DNA of 64,000 nucleotides from Schistocephalus solidus (GCA_017591395.1 WEDG01003324.1:1-64000); one strand, 5' to 3'; counted from the first letter of the stretch, positions 22,901 through 37,600 are shown. Notes: generated by a model from the sequence alone, not told the origin. Numbers and translations are program-made.

Positions 22901-25900
22901 TCTCCCAACTCCGGCCTTCTTGACTCTGTCTTGACACCGGCCTCAGATGGGGAGTGGAACACAGGGAGGTAGATGCCGTGCAAGTATGCTCTCACTATAA
23001 TTTAGCGCAAGTCACCGTCTGTGCACGACCCTGCTGTAAAGTTTACTGTGGACAAAGTCGAAATCGACGGTCTTACTGTCGGATACTTTGCAGGTTGGCT
23101 CTCCTTTGATAACTATTTCTACAACCGCTGTTCCATATCATGCTTCCAGTCGTTTGGACCCTAGACCGCAATAGGATAGGGAAGAGAAGGTGAGTTTACT
23201 GAGGCAAGAACGAGACACGATCGCTAAAACGAGTACTTTATTTGCTTGGCGTTTCGGACCCGCACTCGAATCCATCATCAGAGACAGAATCGGATTAGGG
23301 TACTGTTTCGCACAAGTGTCGCGGTATTTATAGGATGCACTTGTTATGCAACTGCATACTTATTAAAGTTCATGGTTCTCGCATCCATTGCAGAGGGTGT
23401 CACTTGGTGCTGTCTTGCTCGCAGCCGAGCCGTCACCTGTCCGGGCTCACTGACACTGAAGTTAGGAACAGTTGTAACCCACGTGCTCCCCACGTAGCTA
23501 ATATGAGGGTGGGAGGTCCTTGCAAATGTTAATCGACTGAGGGTCGAAAATTAAGTTCACGATTCACGTGAAGGAGGAATTTAGGCCTCATTGAACTTAA
23601 ATATGTGGTCGGGTCCTGCCACATGAGCCGCAATCTGGAAGCTTACATCAGTCCTCACCAGTGCTTATGAGTGATCAGCCGTCCGCCCCCAGAGTAATCT
23701 TCCAGTTTCTCCGGTAAGGATTGGTTTGCTCACGATTGTTCCAGATCCGGATTCGAATTTGGGTATGAAAATTTAGGCGCATTAAACCTCTTGGTACTGT
23801 GGTCTTGTCATCATCTTCTTTCCGATTGATTCGTGGAAATTGCTTCTTCGCTTCTTCCTATGGATTTCATGTCGCAATGGTCTTATCAACTATAAACCTC
23901 TTCATGCGAAACTCACCACTGCTCAGTTCCCGTCTTCGTTAATGCCCGGCAGTTGAACTTACGGTGGGAGTACCTAGGCCTTGAAATGTCTTAGTCTGCA
24001 TTTTGCCGAAAGTATATGTCAAAGTGTGTAATATCGTAGATAGGCATGACGAATTTTAACTTCATTCTCCAAAGCTCTTTGAGACACATTGCGTGCTTAT
24101 TGTAGCAATGCTCTGATCTCACATAGTGCCTGCCGCTCTTTTTACCGCTTCACTGCGATGCTACTTTGTCTTTCTCGTGTGTTTGTACGCAGCCTCCGAC
24201 GCGTGACTGGGGATTTGGACCACTCACGAAAGATGAACCGACGATTACAGGAGAACCTTGCCGCTGCCAGCATAGCAAACAGCCAGAACAGAGAGCGGGA
24301 GCGACGTCTGGAGGCCGAGAAAACTGCCGTCAATGCTCAGCTTCGGTCCGCCAAAGAGACGGTAAGCTTCAGCTATCTTGAATGATGCCTCCCTCCTCCC
24401 CTACTATCCTGACTGATTTGTAAGTGTTTTAGAGAGGTCTTAAAGGGGTACTTGCAACGTCTTTATCACCTGCACCTACGGGACCCATAGTGGTGTCATT
24501 TTCAGGATGTGGTGTAGATGATGAGATCGCCGGTTCTTCCCGGAACCTCACCGTATCGCACCCTTTACTTTCATTATTCTTCGGAGGCAGCTGAAGTGAA
24601 ACTAGTGCATCCTTTTCGTTTCCGCATCACAGACTGTTCATATCTATTCCTCCTGCTACAAGAGCGCTTAGTGTCGAGTAGGATGCCGCGACGGTTCCAG
24701 ACAGCCGAGGGCTTTGCTGATTTTGGAGACCCAACTTTTGATTTCGTCGTTGATCTTCATGTTTCTTGAAATGGTGTTTCGTAAGTACGCGAATTTATCC
24801 GCTGATGTAAGGCGAATTTCGTTCATACCCTTTTCATGTTTTGTTAGTCATCAGTTGGCTCCCATTGATACATTATTTCCTCCGTACCCATGGCCAATCC
24901 GACGTCGATATAACGAAGAGATTTACACTCCGCTGCATGGTTACTTTCGTCTTATTATTTGGTGTTCAGTCGTTCGTGAACAGGAGGTCATTGGTCATGG
25001 CCCTGAAAACGCCTCTAGATACCTTTTCTATCGAACTTTGAGTAGTTGTCGGTTGGATCGGTAATCGCTGTTGCTTTTCCGCGGCTCCTTACCACGACGT
25101 CGATTGGAGTGACTGCATAACCGATAGTTCGACCGTCGTGTTCGATGATGTCCACTGTATGCTCTGCGGAGACGGTGACTCGCACTGGATTCTAGTAAGA
25201 GTAGCCTTGCGATGCATCTACCTAACGTTCTGTTCCACTCCCCCACCTGGGCCCGGTGTCAAGACAGAAACAAGAAGAAGGCGCAGGCCCACTCACTGTG
25301 GTCCAGCACCAAACAAGAGCATGGCAACACAAAAGAGCAGTGGCTCGGATCCCAACTGAGTGGGAGTGCTACAAAGGCCACATTAAGAAGGAGTAATCGC
25401 AGCCTAACTCTCTGTCCGCCAGTAGTTCATTGTGCACAAACGCACGCATTGAGCTGACCACGCGGTCCAACTTATCCTGTCAGTTGGAAATCTGCCAAGC
25501 TACGGCTTTTAGCGCACCGTGATAGTTTCAAGCATGTCAGATTGTTTATAGTGAGAAAAAATGCGCCAAAACGTCGACCTCCCTCTCTCCCCCATCCCCA
25601 CTATCCGGCCACCGTTCGAGCCGGTCAGTTGTCTGATGCGGGAGTGGGACCGCATAACCACACATCTCCCCACCATCACATACACCGCACGTGAACCCAT
25701 CCCACATTATCGTCCACCGGCACGAAAGTGGCACTTCACGTCACTGGGAAGCGTGTTCTTTGGCTCCTCCATCTGGCCCCTATTGCCTTCTATGCATGTG
25801 GGATCGGTGCTACCGATCCCCGTTTGTGTGAAAACTGGGTGTGTTGGGTTGAGGTCAGGTCGTTTATTGCAAGTGTAAATGGATTCAACTCTCGTGACAA

Positions 25901-28900
25901 GGCAATTCACGTCCGAAGCATTCTTCCGGTTTCGCCGACGTATTTGTTTTGCCTGCAACTGCACTAGATCCGATAAACAACTCCAGATGTTTATTGCCAT
26001 GACATTGGATCCTTTGGTCTCATTACCGGACGCTGAATGGTGGCCTCCGGTCTGTGTGCGACTCCAACTCGAAGTGGCGCGAGAAGGCGGCTGACGGCAT
26101 CCGATACGTTTTTGACGTATGGAATAGCACGCCAATATTTAGGTTCAGTGCGACTCTGTCGTTTGTCCCGTTTGCGCATGCACCGGTTGACGAAGTTTTG
26201 CGGGTAGCCATTTTCTCTGAGCACCCGTCGAAGTTATTATAATTTGGTCTTAGCTCTGCTAGCCACTGCGCCCTTTCCTGCATCAGTCGACTAACGCGCT
26301 CAAACAGTGAACTGGTGCCTTGGAGTCGGAAGATGGCGTGAGTTTAATAACGGTTAGCGCAAATTCCTCACTATAAACAACCTGGCGCGCTTGAATCTGC
26401 CGTAGTGTGCTAAATGCCACAGCTTGGAATATTGATGACTGTCGAGTCAACTCAGACCTCGCAGTTAACCCCCATATTTTATTGTGTAGAGTGGCCGATT
26501 TGCGTGCTGAGAGTCAGGCTGCAATGGCTCCTTAATTTGACCATTATGGCACTCACGCACGCGAGATCCGAACGGCGCTCTCCTTCTTGTGAGTGTCTGG
26601 TGTGTTGTACTGGGAAGTCCAGGTCGTATGTGACACGCTTAATCGGACTGCTTTGCTCTGTAAGCTATTGCCCTCAAATCAACCTCCGGCCCACTTGACT
26701 TTGTCATGAAACTGAGCTCAGTTGGACTGGAGGGGAGTGCGGTAGATTCAACGCAAGTCACCGTTCCTGCGCCACCATGCTGTGGGACCCACGATGTTCC
26801 TTATCGGAATCGAAGATCGAAATGCTGTATTCGGCACCAATTTACAGGACGTCACTTCCCGGATTACCACCATTATCCGTCGTTCTGGCCGGCTTGCCAC
26901 TGGCCTGTGTTAAAGCGGGCTACCATTCCGGGAAAAGGCGCTGTATACCAGAAAACGCATGAAAAACGCCAGGGAAACACATTTATAAGCTGGATTGTTC
27001 GCAGCTGCGTCATACAACGACAGGAAATCGGCGAAACACGTGGCCGGGCTTTTATCTGGTATCCGAGCAGACAATGGTGAATCAGTTATCCTTTTTAGGG
27101 CTGCTTAGTCACCACAGATGGCTGTCAAACTCCACTATGGGTAATAACTTTGTTACAGCTGGAAGACGTGTCGGAGTAGGATGGTTGACAACATGAAGAT
27201 TCAGAAATTAAAAGTCGAAAAAAACTAACTGGGTTGTATCAGCTTTTACCGAGATAAAGAGCGTACAGAAGGCTGTGTGAGCAGTTACCACAAGCCGTCC
27301 CTTCACGCAAGCGTGTGTCCGCTGTCGAGACTCGTTGACCCCAGCGTGCATGCTCCTGCTGTCTGTACCCGTCTTGCAGCCAATCAGCGAATAACGCAGT
27401 TTGATTAGCTTTGAGTTCTCGAGAAGCTAGTGTCAAGTCTCGCGCGGTTCCAGCAGCCTGAGGCCGACAGGCTCCAGGACAAAGCGACGGCGATCACGGA
27501 AACGGTCTGCCACATACGACTCGAACTAACTTTGGCTGCCTGCGGGATTGTATGACGCCCCCTTGCGTAGCGGTTCCTGGGCAGCACATGCTGAGTACCC
27601 TCAGCTGTTTTAAGCGGCAGGCAGTGCAGTTGTTCTGCTGCGCACGGAATTGCCGAGCCAGAGCTGAAAACTTGTTGCCGATGTGGAGTAAAGGAGAAAC
27701 ATCCTCCCCCCCCCCCCCCCAGGTTCACCAACGCATCTGGTATTGACGGTCAGTGTATTTCTGTGACCGTGGTCGTGTATGCTCTAACCAGCCTCGATGA
27801 TGTGGCATATGTTACCTCGTCTTGCGTGGCGTTTGCCGGCAGTACAGTTGGTGACCTATTTCATAAAAATGCGTAACTTAACGACAAATCATGGAAATAC
27901 TGTTGAAACCAACCGGAATGAATCCATCAAAAGGCCAAACTGATGATGAATGACCTCCAGTCAAATGACTATTACGATTGCTATTTTCTTGAGGAACTAA
28001 AGTGTTTCTTCAGAAAATCCAATGTTCGTGTTGCATGAGTATACTTACGCGTCAGAAGTGCGTAATGCTTTTCCATACAAATAACTGACTAAATAAAGCA
28101 GTATAAGCACAGTAAAATTTAAAATGTATTTTTTACACACATTTTCGTTAAATATCCTCCAAAAATTAGTGTTTTATTAAATCTGGCTCAAAGTCAAGTG
28201 CGTTATGTCCGGCCATGTGTTTCGGGATCTTGTTGGGTGACATAGATGTTATTTTTTCCGTTTTTATACTGTTGATTAAAGCAAAGAGGATTTCACCTGA
28301 TTTCGCTGATAGGCGTCACAAGAATTGAAAATTCCATAAGGTCACATATTGAAATGCCGGGCAGTGACTAGCATATTTGAATACAATTGGCAGATGCAAT
28401 CGTAAGAATACAATTTTTCGTATATTGGGAAAAGTCTTCTTCCGTTAAATTTATGTGGGTGTTTTGCTGAGGTTAAGAGTGTTATTTGAAATGTCAACGA
28501 GTAGTTTACGATTTTCAGTGCCAATGTCCCAATTGGTCAATCATTTGATGCGAGGATTCGGCGTAGGTGTTTGGCGTGACGTCAGTCGGCGTCTAGGCGT
28601 GCCACTCAACACCCACCCATGTGTGGCGTTTTTTTGGATGCGCATCTCACATAACAGATGCTGTATCTTAAGCTGGCCACGGTCCATCATATCTGCCGCG
28701 TGCCCCGCTACCGTATTAGTACTACTTCTACTACTATTAATTCTACTCCTACTTTTTATACTACTACTACTACTACTAATACTACTACCATTACTACCGT
28801 CCCTATTCTGGCCTCTTTAACCCTTTCGCTTTTAGATTCGCCGCTTGCAACTTGATTGTCAGCATCGGATCATGCAGTGCCAACACGAAATGAAAAAGCA

Positions 28901-31900
28901 GGAACACGAGTGTACTGGTCTGCGTAAGCGTCTAAACACCCTCCTGCGTGCGCCCGTGGCCAAACCAGCTGCAAACGAGGTCACTAGCGTAGCCAGTGGT
29001 CGGTCGAGCCAGCTGACCTCTGCCACCCTTTCCTCATCGTCTCTCGAGGCCATGAGACGACGCTGCAGGTCGACAAACCGATCTTCCCAACTGTGTCAAA
29101 CCACAACAAATCGGCTTACCAACTCCACGCTATCGCTTGTAGACGCCGGTGCCTCCGAGGCAGATGCCTCCGTTCGTTGTGAGGTTAGTACGCGCGCGAG
29201 CGCTTGCACCGCATCTCAGATAGGTCCGCAACCGAGCATTTATCTTTTTGTTGTGCTTTGTTTAGTTGGACCTCGCGCGCAACATGATCGCACATCTTGA
29301 GAGGCGTGAAAACGAACTTTTCCACGAAAATAGGGAGCTGCGGGACATGGTCAGTGTCCTGGCATCGCGAATGTTTCGATTTTCACGATTTGCCAAGAAA
29401 CTCCACGTCCGCCAGCGTTCGAACACGCCTGTGTGCGTATATTACGAGGGTGATGATGATGCTGATGGCGGAAACTCTCTGGACAGCTACAGTGATGAGG
29501 AACAGGATGCAGGTGAACGTCGGGAAGGAGGGAGCAACTATGATCGCGATAAGTGCTTCCCATCCGCTTCTTCTTCGTCTTCGGACCTCTCAGACGAAAG
29601 TGAGCTATCCACTCGACGCCAGTCGGCTGATGTACACACCTTGTTACTAGAGATGCCCTATCCATTTGTGCGGAATAAGTTAGCAAACAGAGTCCACAAT
29701 TTGTCGAGGCGTCTGTGGCGCCGACTGAAACGCCTGTATTCGCAGGACAGTTCAACGCATCCGCCTAGCCAAACTTATACACAGAGTTCGACGGGGAAAT
29801 TAGGTAAATTTGACGGCTTCGTTATTATTTTCGGTTTTTGCTGTCAATTGTCAACCTACAGACTTTACTGATAACATTTACGTATACAAAAAGATTCCTG
29901 TATTCGTGCTAATTGCATATAATGTTAAACCGAACTATTTTCACGCTAAATGTTTTATAAATGACATTTAACTGCAATTGAATAGTTTTGACAGTTTATT
30001 GGACACTTGTACTGGCGGAGTCAACTAAAACAGTGCCCAAAAGGTCCAAAAAATATTTATTTTGCCTTCTTATTGACTTTTTTAACTATTCTAAGCACTT
30101 CTAAGAATGTGGCGGAGTGTGGACAAATTAGCTCTTTCCTCAAGTTACGAGTCCTGGCACCTGAATGTCTTTTCTGGATTAAATAATCACCCAATTACAT
30201 AATTCCGTTATAATGCGAGCTGATTGGTGTTCAGGACGGGGGGGGAGGTGGGACATTGGTTTCTGCCAGATTGAATGCCTTTTGTCGGTCTTCCGGAGGC
30301 AGGTGTAAATCATAATGAAGTGGCGCACACAGATCAAGTTTTGGGACCTGCTCGTCCCGTTGTGTCTTAGAGTTCAAGCTAGAGCCTTCGCCTTCCTTCG
30401 CATAGCGAATAATAACGTATACACATGATGGACTATCGACAGAGACAAGGAGACTGGAATGGCTATTTCTGTCTTATTAGCCGCCCGCAGTCCGTCATAC
30501 CCAATCGGGATTCGAACCCGGGACGACTAATAAACCATAAGTGGCTACTCCAGTCTCTGCCTTTTTCGGAAGTCCATTATCTGTTTATACTACTAGTCGC
30601 TATACGACTGTCTATGTGGTCTCTAGATTGAACCCCAAGGTACACAGGGGCGAGCATGTTCCGTAACTTGACCGGTGAGTGCCACTTAATCATGATTGAT
30701 ATTCCCGATCAAAACCGACCAGACAACGAGCTCGTGGTTCATTGGTAGAGCGTTGGACTCAATGAACAAAGATCCCTTGTTTGAATCCCAGGTGGTCCAC
30801 ACTTGCGATTTGGTATGACTGGCTGATGACGGCTAATAAGCCAGAAATGGCTATTCCGGTCTCCCTTCTCTTCGTTGGTACTCCATCACGGGTATAAATG
30901 ATTGCTTGCCGGCCTCGATTATTGTGGGACCTGCTAATCAGGATTCATTTGGTCATCAAGCAAGATGCGCTACCAGCTGTGTTTGGAACCACTTACATTA
31001 TCAGAACGTTCAAACTGAACTATGAGCATTCTCTTTGAAATCAGCCCCTACACCGTCCAACTCCTACACCACTCCAACTTAGTTATTGAACGCCTGCGAA
31101 AGCCGTACCAACAGAACGAAACTCCATTTATGTTATCCACTATTAACGAACGCATTTCTAAGCAATAAATTTCTTGCATTCAGTCCCAAGTTCTACCCAA
31201 ACTGAACTTGGGCCACTTGTCTTGTACTTTTCTCAAGAACTAAAATTATACGGTAATAACTTCGAAAGTGACGCGATGCCTTGAAGATGTTTAAACACTC
31301 ACGAGAGCCAGGTGGCCTACTGATGCTTCGAAAAAGGTGAGTGTTTCCCTATTTTATCGCTCACCATTTAGTTAAAGCCGTTGTTTTTTTGAAAAGAACA
31401 CTTTCCTGCAGTTAGTTGTTGACCTACCATAAATACGATTAAACGTCAAATTAGACGCAATAATTGCGATTTTTATTTTAAAATAATTGAAATAAAATGA
31501 TGCTGGCATTCTGCCCTTTATAAATTATATGGAACACCCGTCCGCAATCAGCATTGTCCTAAGCTTTTAAAGGGAAGCTGGATTAGTGTTGCAGTACGCA
31601 TCACAATCCCATTCGACCGCTGCCGTCTTGATGCCTTGTGCTAATAATGTATTACGGATATAATACTACTTTTAATATTAAAGTAACGTGTTATTATAGA
31701 ATTGATTATTACCCCGACCTCTGTGACATCCGTACTCAAATTCACCATGATGCTTACAGCCCAGAGATCATACCCCGTCCCCTGTAGCAAATGTGCGCTT
31801 AAAGTAACAACTGTATTACTTGGCTACGAGTGTGCCTCTGTCTCCCAATGTCTACAACACTTTAAATAGTTGGTCTTTCTGTACTGTTTTGTGATATCCT

Positions 31901-34631
31901 TTGTTAATTTTTTGATGAACCCTTTTCCGAATTTTCGGCATAATTCCGCTGTGTGTGAGGAAAAGGTAGTTAAAGGTGCGCAGCTACCTTTATCTCAGAT
32001 AAACTGACCTGAACTGGACCTCGCCTCGTTTATGGGAAATTTGGGATTTCAGCAGACACCATATGCCTTTGTTACATATTTTTGGTAGAGAGAGTGAAAC
32101 AATTAGCCTAATGGGACTGTGACCCTTCCCGAATTACTAACCATTCACCCTGGTGACGAAATGTTAAGTCAATTATCCGTTCTGAGGATGCATTCTCGTA
32201 ACCATCCGTGTTGTACCTGTGAGACGATTGAATGATTTTCCGCACTAATGTCGCGGCCTAGGAGCAAACCCATTTCAACCGTCACGTTAATGCCAAGCTC
32301 TCTGGGTCAGCTAATGTCGTCATGGGCGACTCGGTCGTGCCTTCTCACTTAGCAGCTGTGACAGACTTTGTTGAGTACTGAGTGTAAGGCAAACCACTAT
32401 GATCCTTTGGTTCGCTCATTTCGGTCACATGAAAGTCTAACTTTAACCGCCTGAACTTGACCCTGACTAATTACTCCTTGGCGGAGGACAAGAGTTCTAT
32501 ACCAGGCCACATTACTCCACATGACTGAAATTGGCGCCCACAGGCAACGTCGACAGTCGTAAAGTTTAAAAAGGTAAAAAAAGGTTTCTGTATTCAATTC
32601 GGGGGGTAATGGCGCGCTCACCAATCACTTTACGGAAAGCACTCGTCCCTTTCCGGCTTGGGGCTCAATCTCGAGCCCCGCCAGGAGTCGCTCGGCCGCT
32701 ACTGTGTCAACTACTACCGACAGTTACATTTAAGCAATCCTTCCTGCTAAAAACACCTTTGATAATTTTGTCTAACATTTAATGAGATCGATCATTAGCT
32801 GTATCTTCTTGGCTGTCTTCCCATGACCTCTAGAAAGGTTCGCTTTATATGCCCGCATTGACTGAGGTTTCAAGTTAACCCTTCTGATTGGGAAGTCTTC
32901 AACGTCTTTGTCGGTATTCCTTCTTGTGGAATTCCCTTCGAGGACTGTGTATTAAGGCCCAATGTGCAACATCTGGGCTCGAGTATGCTGGCTGGTGATG
33001 GCTGATAAGTCAGAAGTAACCATTTAAGTCTCCCATGCCTTTTTCGGGAATGTAATTATGTGAGATTTCCAGGTCAAAGTAACTGCACTTGAGGCATGGA
33101 AATGCCAAAGCTATGTACTCTCATTCAGAACTTGATGGTGCTAGTCTACCTTATCGTCTCTCTTTCTCTGTGGGCGTGGTGGTTATATGTCAGTCTTGCC
33201 CACATGCCCTTCCGTCTTGTAGCTCGAGTGTGCGAGCGAATATGTGCGAAATATGATTTTATAACCCATCGCGAAGGGATGGGTTCTGGACGGAAATTCG
33301 AGTCCAACTGAGATTTTCCGTTTTTCAGCCTGCCATCAGGCTTGATCGCTGAACCTCGCTCGAACAAGGGCTTCACGTCTACTCACTAAATAAAGGTTCC
33401 CGCCTGTTAAACAGACAATACTGGCCCCTGGACATCGAGGAAATATGTTGGGGAGTGGACGCTCACTGATCGATTACCGCACTAACTCGTCCTGTTCTGT
33501 CTTGGGGTTTACTCTCGTGCCCCTGCGAGTTCGAGTCTCGGGTGCTGCACCACGTGGGGTTGGATATGGCTGGCTGATGACGGCTAATAAGCCAGAAGTG
33601 GCAATTTCGATAACCCTTTTCTCTGTGGGTAGTGTTTTTTCTTTCTTAACTGGAGTTTCCATCTCAAGGATGGCAAGGCACGGGCCTGGGTCACCCTGGT
33701 AAATACCAGTATATACTGGGCAAAGTGGGCCAGCCTATGTACATAGAAGAAACTTTCCATGCGAATGGAGAGCAGAAAAGCCTTGTGGCTCAATTTCAGA
33801 TGCTCGCGGCATGATATTGCTAGGTGATTTCAAATTTTGAACATTTTTGAAAGTGAAAGGAGGCTGGGATTGGAACTGGTACCTTCAGCTTGATTGGCCT
33901 TTGCATTGTTCCTCCGTGGACTGAAACTTTTAATGAGCATACTAGAGACCGCTCCTGCTTCATACCTCTTGTAAAGCTACTGCTCTTCGGTCCGAGGTTT
34001 TTTTTCTCGTTTGAAGGGACTAAAGAACTTGCGGCAGAATCCCTCTTTTCGCCGAAAGTATTCTATTTACAGTTATTGTACGCAATGCTGTTTTGTCTAC
34101 CACAGATCAAAGCTTTGGCTGCATCCTCGGTGGTGCCGTTCGTTGTTCGTTATTTAAGCTTCAGATCAGAAAATAAATATGCGTTTCTGTAATCGGCAAA
34201 TATTACTTCGTTCCGTCCAGAACCTCGAGCAACGAGGAGAAGAAGAAGAAAAGAAGAAGAAGAAGAAGAAAGAAGAAGAAGAAGAAGAAGAAGAAGAAGA
34301 AGAAGAAGAAGAAGAAGAAGAAGAAGAAGAAGAAGAAGAAGAAGAAGAAGAAGAAGAAGAAGAAGAAGAAGAAGAAGAAGAAGAAGAAGAAGAAGAAGAA
34401 GAAGAAGAAGAAGAAGAAGAAGAAGAAGAAGAAGAAGAAGAAGAAGAAGAAGAAGAAGAAGAAGAAGAGAAGAAGAAGAAGAAGAAAGAAGAAGAAGAAG
34501 AAGAAGAAGAAGAAGAAGAAGAAGAAGAAGAAGAAGAAGAAGAAGAAAAGAAGAAGAAGAAGAAGAAGAAGAAGAAGAAGAAGAAGAAGAAGAAGAAGAA
34601 GAAGAAGAAGAAGAAGAAGAAGAAGAAGAAG

Positions 34632-34664
<33 letters not shown>

Positions 34665-37600
34665 AAGATCAGATTAATTATCACACTGTGTTCTAGAATA
34701 GTACGACGACATAGCCGTTTTCTCGCGAATGCTGGAGGCTACCAGTACTGATCGTTTTTATTTTCCTTTTTTATTTTTGCAGAAATTAATCCGCAACTTT
34801 TGACTGACCTAACAGCATAAAGTATTATTTGCACGCGGTCCTAAAATTGATGTGAATATTTAAGCTGAACTCCTTCAGCTACCTGTAGTATTCACAAGCT
34901 GTTAACAGGCAGCCAGTAGTATCCAAATGCGCAATGATTCGCCCTTCTGACAACATGGTAGATAACGCCCAGACACGCTTGTTTCAACCTAGTTTTTGCC
35001 ACTGCATGACAAAACTGCGGTAGCTTCGGCAAATAAAAAGTTTGACCTCGGTTAGTGTGAAACGTCTCGAAAAAATGATGACGTGCACCCTCGGTTTCAT
35101 GGTTATTAAGTGCATTATCACTGACAGGCGCCGTTAAACGTCTCGGTGCATGGTGCATTGGGTGGTACCTCCAGCCTCCGACTCCCTCTTAAGGTGATAT
35201 TTTTCAAACTTCCTTTGCCAACTATCTTTCCAGTGTCGGGGTTTTCTGACCTAAAAAATTGAAACCGAAAAGTTACTTGCTACTGGCTGAAAGATGACCT
35301 TACTATTCATCTTTTGTTTACTTTTGACGTCTCAGTAGCTTATTTTGTCGATTTGCACCTTTACGTCGGGTCTGGCTGGCGGGATATTATTTAGTGAATG
35401 ACTGAATTTTTAACACCTTGCACCGTTAGAAGTCAAATTCGTTGGGTTGTTCATTTGACTTGCCTCCTATTGGTTGCTTAAATCTGCTGTCTGGATAAAT
35501 GTTTTACCATCAGAGTACATGCATCGAGCGAGAACCGACCAAATCCTAGGCAGCAGTCAATACTGGAGGTTACGGTGGATTTCTATACGTTTAGGCCAGT
35601 CACGCGTAGAACGCGTTGTGTTGAGTTCGCGTACGACGGGATTCTCTGTAACTGCCATGTATAAAGAGAAAAAATCTCCGTGGGAGATGATTTATCTGCG
35701 CCCGACCCCGTCTCCAGTCTTCCTGACTACGTATTCACACCGGGCACAGGCAGGTAAGGGAAGAGAGAGAGGGAGAGTGCGGCAAATGCAGTACAAGTCT
35801 ACAATCGCTAATTTGCGCGCAAGTCACCGTCCCTGCACCACCCATCTGGGGAGCATACGGTGGACATCGTCGAACTACGACGGTTGAACTGATGTTATAG
35901 CGCATATTTACTTTTTAAAGAGGTATACGCGTCCGCTTTTTCTGACTGCCACCGATCTGCAGCACTAGAAACCTTTGCGGGTATGAGTTCATCATTCCGT
36001 CTTTTTCTACAGTCGGCTGCTTCTCATGGAATTCATGAGATAGGACAGTTACTGTACCACGTAAGTAGTCATTTTTTACAGACTGCGATTTTTGTGGGTG
36101 AATTTCGTTGAAAAGTCACCATCCTGCCGTGATTTAAATATCTTTGCGATTAGGTTGTATGGTAATTGATCTTAACACCCTAATTAAGTAATATTTTTCA
36201 AATTGAAAACGCATTTCAGCATTTAACTTTGCATTTCATGAGATTGGACACCTGCACATATTCGGAGGGCTCGTACACAAGGCAGCGTCTCGCCTAATTG
36301 ATTCATTCATCAGTGAAGGACCTGGTTGAAAGATAGTCCGATTTTAACCAACCGATCTGCGATAATTAAAGACTCTGGTTGTTTTAGCACTATCTGAGGA
36401 CGCTTCCCTCCGTAGTAGTCAACATGAGATGCACTTCATACTATCCAGGGCGACAAGGCCTGCTTTCTATTTTATTTAGCACCTATAAGGGTACATTCGC
36501 GAGGGTATTTTTCGTTCTACTCTGTCCTCACCGCTCGCAGTTAAAGCTTCACCCTTCTGCATTCTCCTCATTAAAGGGTAGCTTATCAGCGTTCTATCGT
36601 GGCTGATGAAAAGAGCGCCCGCGAAATCCAACCTAGCTGATTAGATTTCCAGCCTCCGGCCCTTAGGATCTCGGCTTGATATATTATTAGCTGAAAGAGG
36701 GATACAATTGGCTCAGTTGTGAACGTTTTGAACCATTCGATTTTCGTCAACCATCTCTTAAGCCGTCTGCTGCTCCTCCTCCGTACCTTCTTTCCAATCT
36801 TGTTCTGCCTCCTAGGTGAACCCGAGGCTTCCTGCTCGTCTAACGGAAACAACAGCGAGTTGGAAAGTTGCCGTCAACAGCTTGCCGAATGTGAGCGCAA
36901 ACTACGAGAGAAGGATGAGATCCTGGCGGTACGTAGCTTTTTTTCGTGCTTCGCGTTCAATCCTCTTTTTCTTCCCTGCTTATCTTATTTCTTCGATGTG
37001 CGGGTTGGTGGGTTTGTATCGCAAAGTAGGGGATGGCAACTTCTCCCCCTAAAATGGACCTTGATGGTACCCAAGGAGTGCCTTCAGAGGCAAAGCACAC
37101 CAGGCGATCATTTCTGGCCTATTAGCCGTCGTCAGCCAGCCATGTTAAACCCCAGGCTTTAAGAACCTCTGATTCGATCCGAAATTTTTGATCACTGAGC
37201 ATTTTGAAGTCCAACACCCCGGCCATTGAACCACCAGCCCTCTGCCACCTCGATGGCTATTCGGAATATGTTACAGTCGTGAAAAGTGCGTTTTCCAAAC
37301 AGATTACGGGACATGCTCGCCCTGTTGCGCCATGCGGCTTAATGTAGAGCCTTGACAGGCATTCGCCTTGCGACCAGTAAGGATACAGTGATGTATACCG
37401 AACAAAGGCAAGGGAGACTAGGGTGACCATTTATGGCATATTAGCTGTGGTCAATAGGCCATAACCAACCTTTCTCCCGGATTTTAATAGCCTGGATTTA
37501 ACACTCAATTATCCAGTAATTGGTTCGAATCCCAGCCTACCTTGACGTGTGGATTGAGTAGGGTTGACTTACGTCGGCTAACCAACTAGTAATGACCGTC

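Larger units (their letters stand above)
17210..24192. other. SSX2IP intron 2 (about 7 kb)
   Basis: GT at 17210 and AG at 24191-24192. It contains a SINE-B copy (18270), the AT-rich family F (18840-20200), inverted F ends (20395-21235), a SINE-A copy (20905), the foldback (21674), a family-E copy (22440) and the Penelope long-repeat-like module (23245). No alternative exon was recognised. Confidence 0.8.
24362..28835. other. SSX2IP intron 3 (about 4.5 kb)
   Basis: It holds an inverted family-E copy, a Penelope GIY-YIG fragment, a forward family-E copy, a run of C at 27706-27720 and an ACT-rich tract just before the acceptor. No further exon is required, since exon 3 ends and exon 4 starts in phase 0 and the protein alignment is continuous. 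Confidence 0.8.
29804..36815. other. SSX2IP intron 5 (about 7 kb)
   Basis: It begins at the GT at 29804 and ends CCTCCTAG at 36815. It contains SINE-A copies, a LINE-like 3' end (31730-32020), a 430-bp GAA tract and a family-E tail. Phase 1 to phase 1 joining across it gives a GGT codon. Confidence 0.8.

Noticed and set aside
24518..25064. Overlapping 80-116-codon frames within intron 3
   Set aside because: The SSX2IP alignment is continuous across this intron, and these frames lack splice sites and recognisable domains.
25707..26135. 142-codon minus frame
   Set aside because: It is a mixed frame across the Penelope fragment and family E; the meaningful Penelope reading is in neighbouring frames.
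27700..27722. C homopolymer of about 15 as a functional element
   Set aside because: A simple homopolymer in an intron; length is probably assembly-sensitive.
34166..34684. Glu-rich, Phe-rich and Ser-rich frames
   Set aside because: They are direct translations of the GAA tract.
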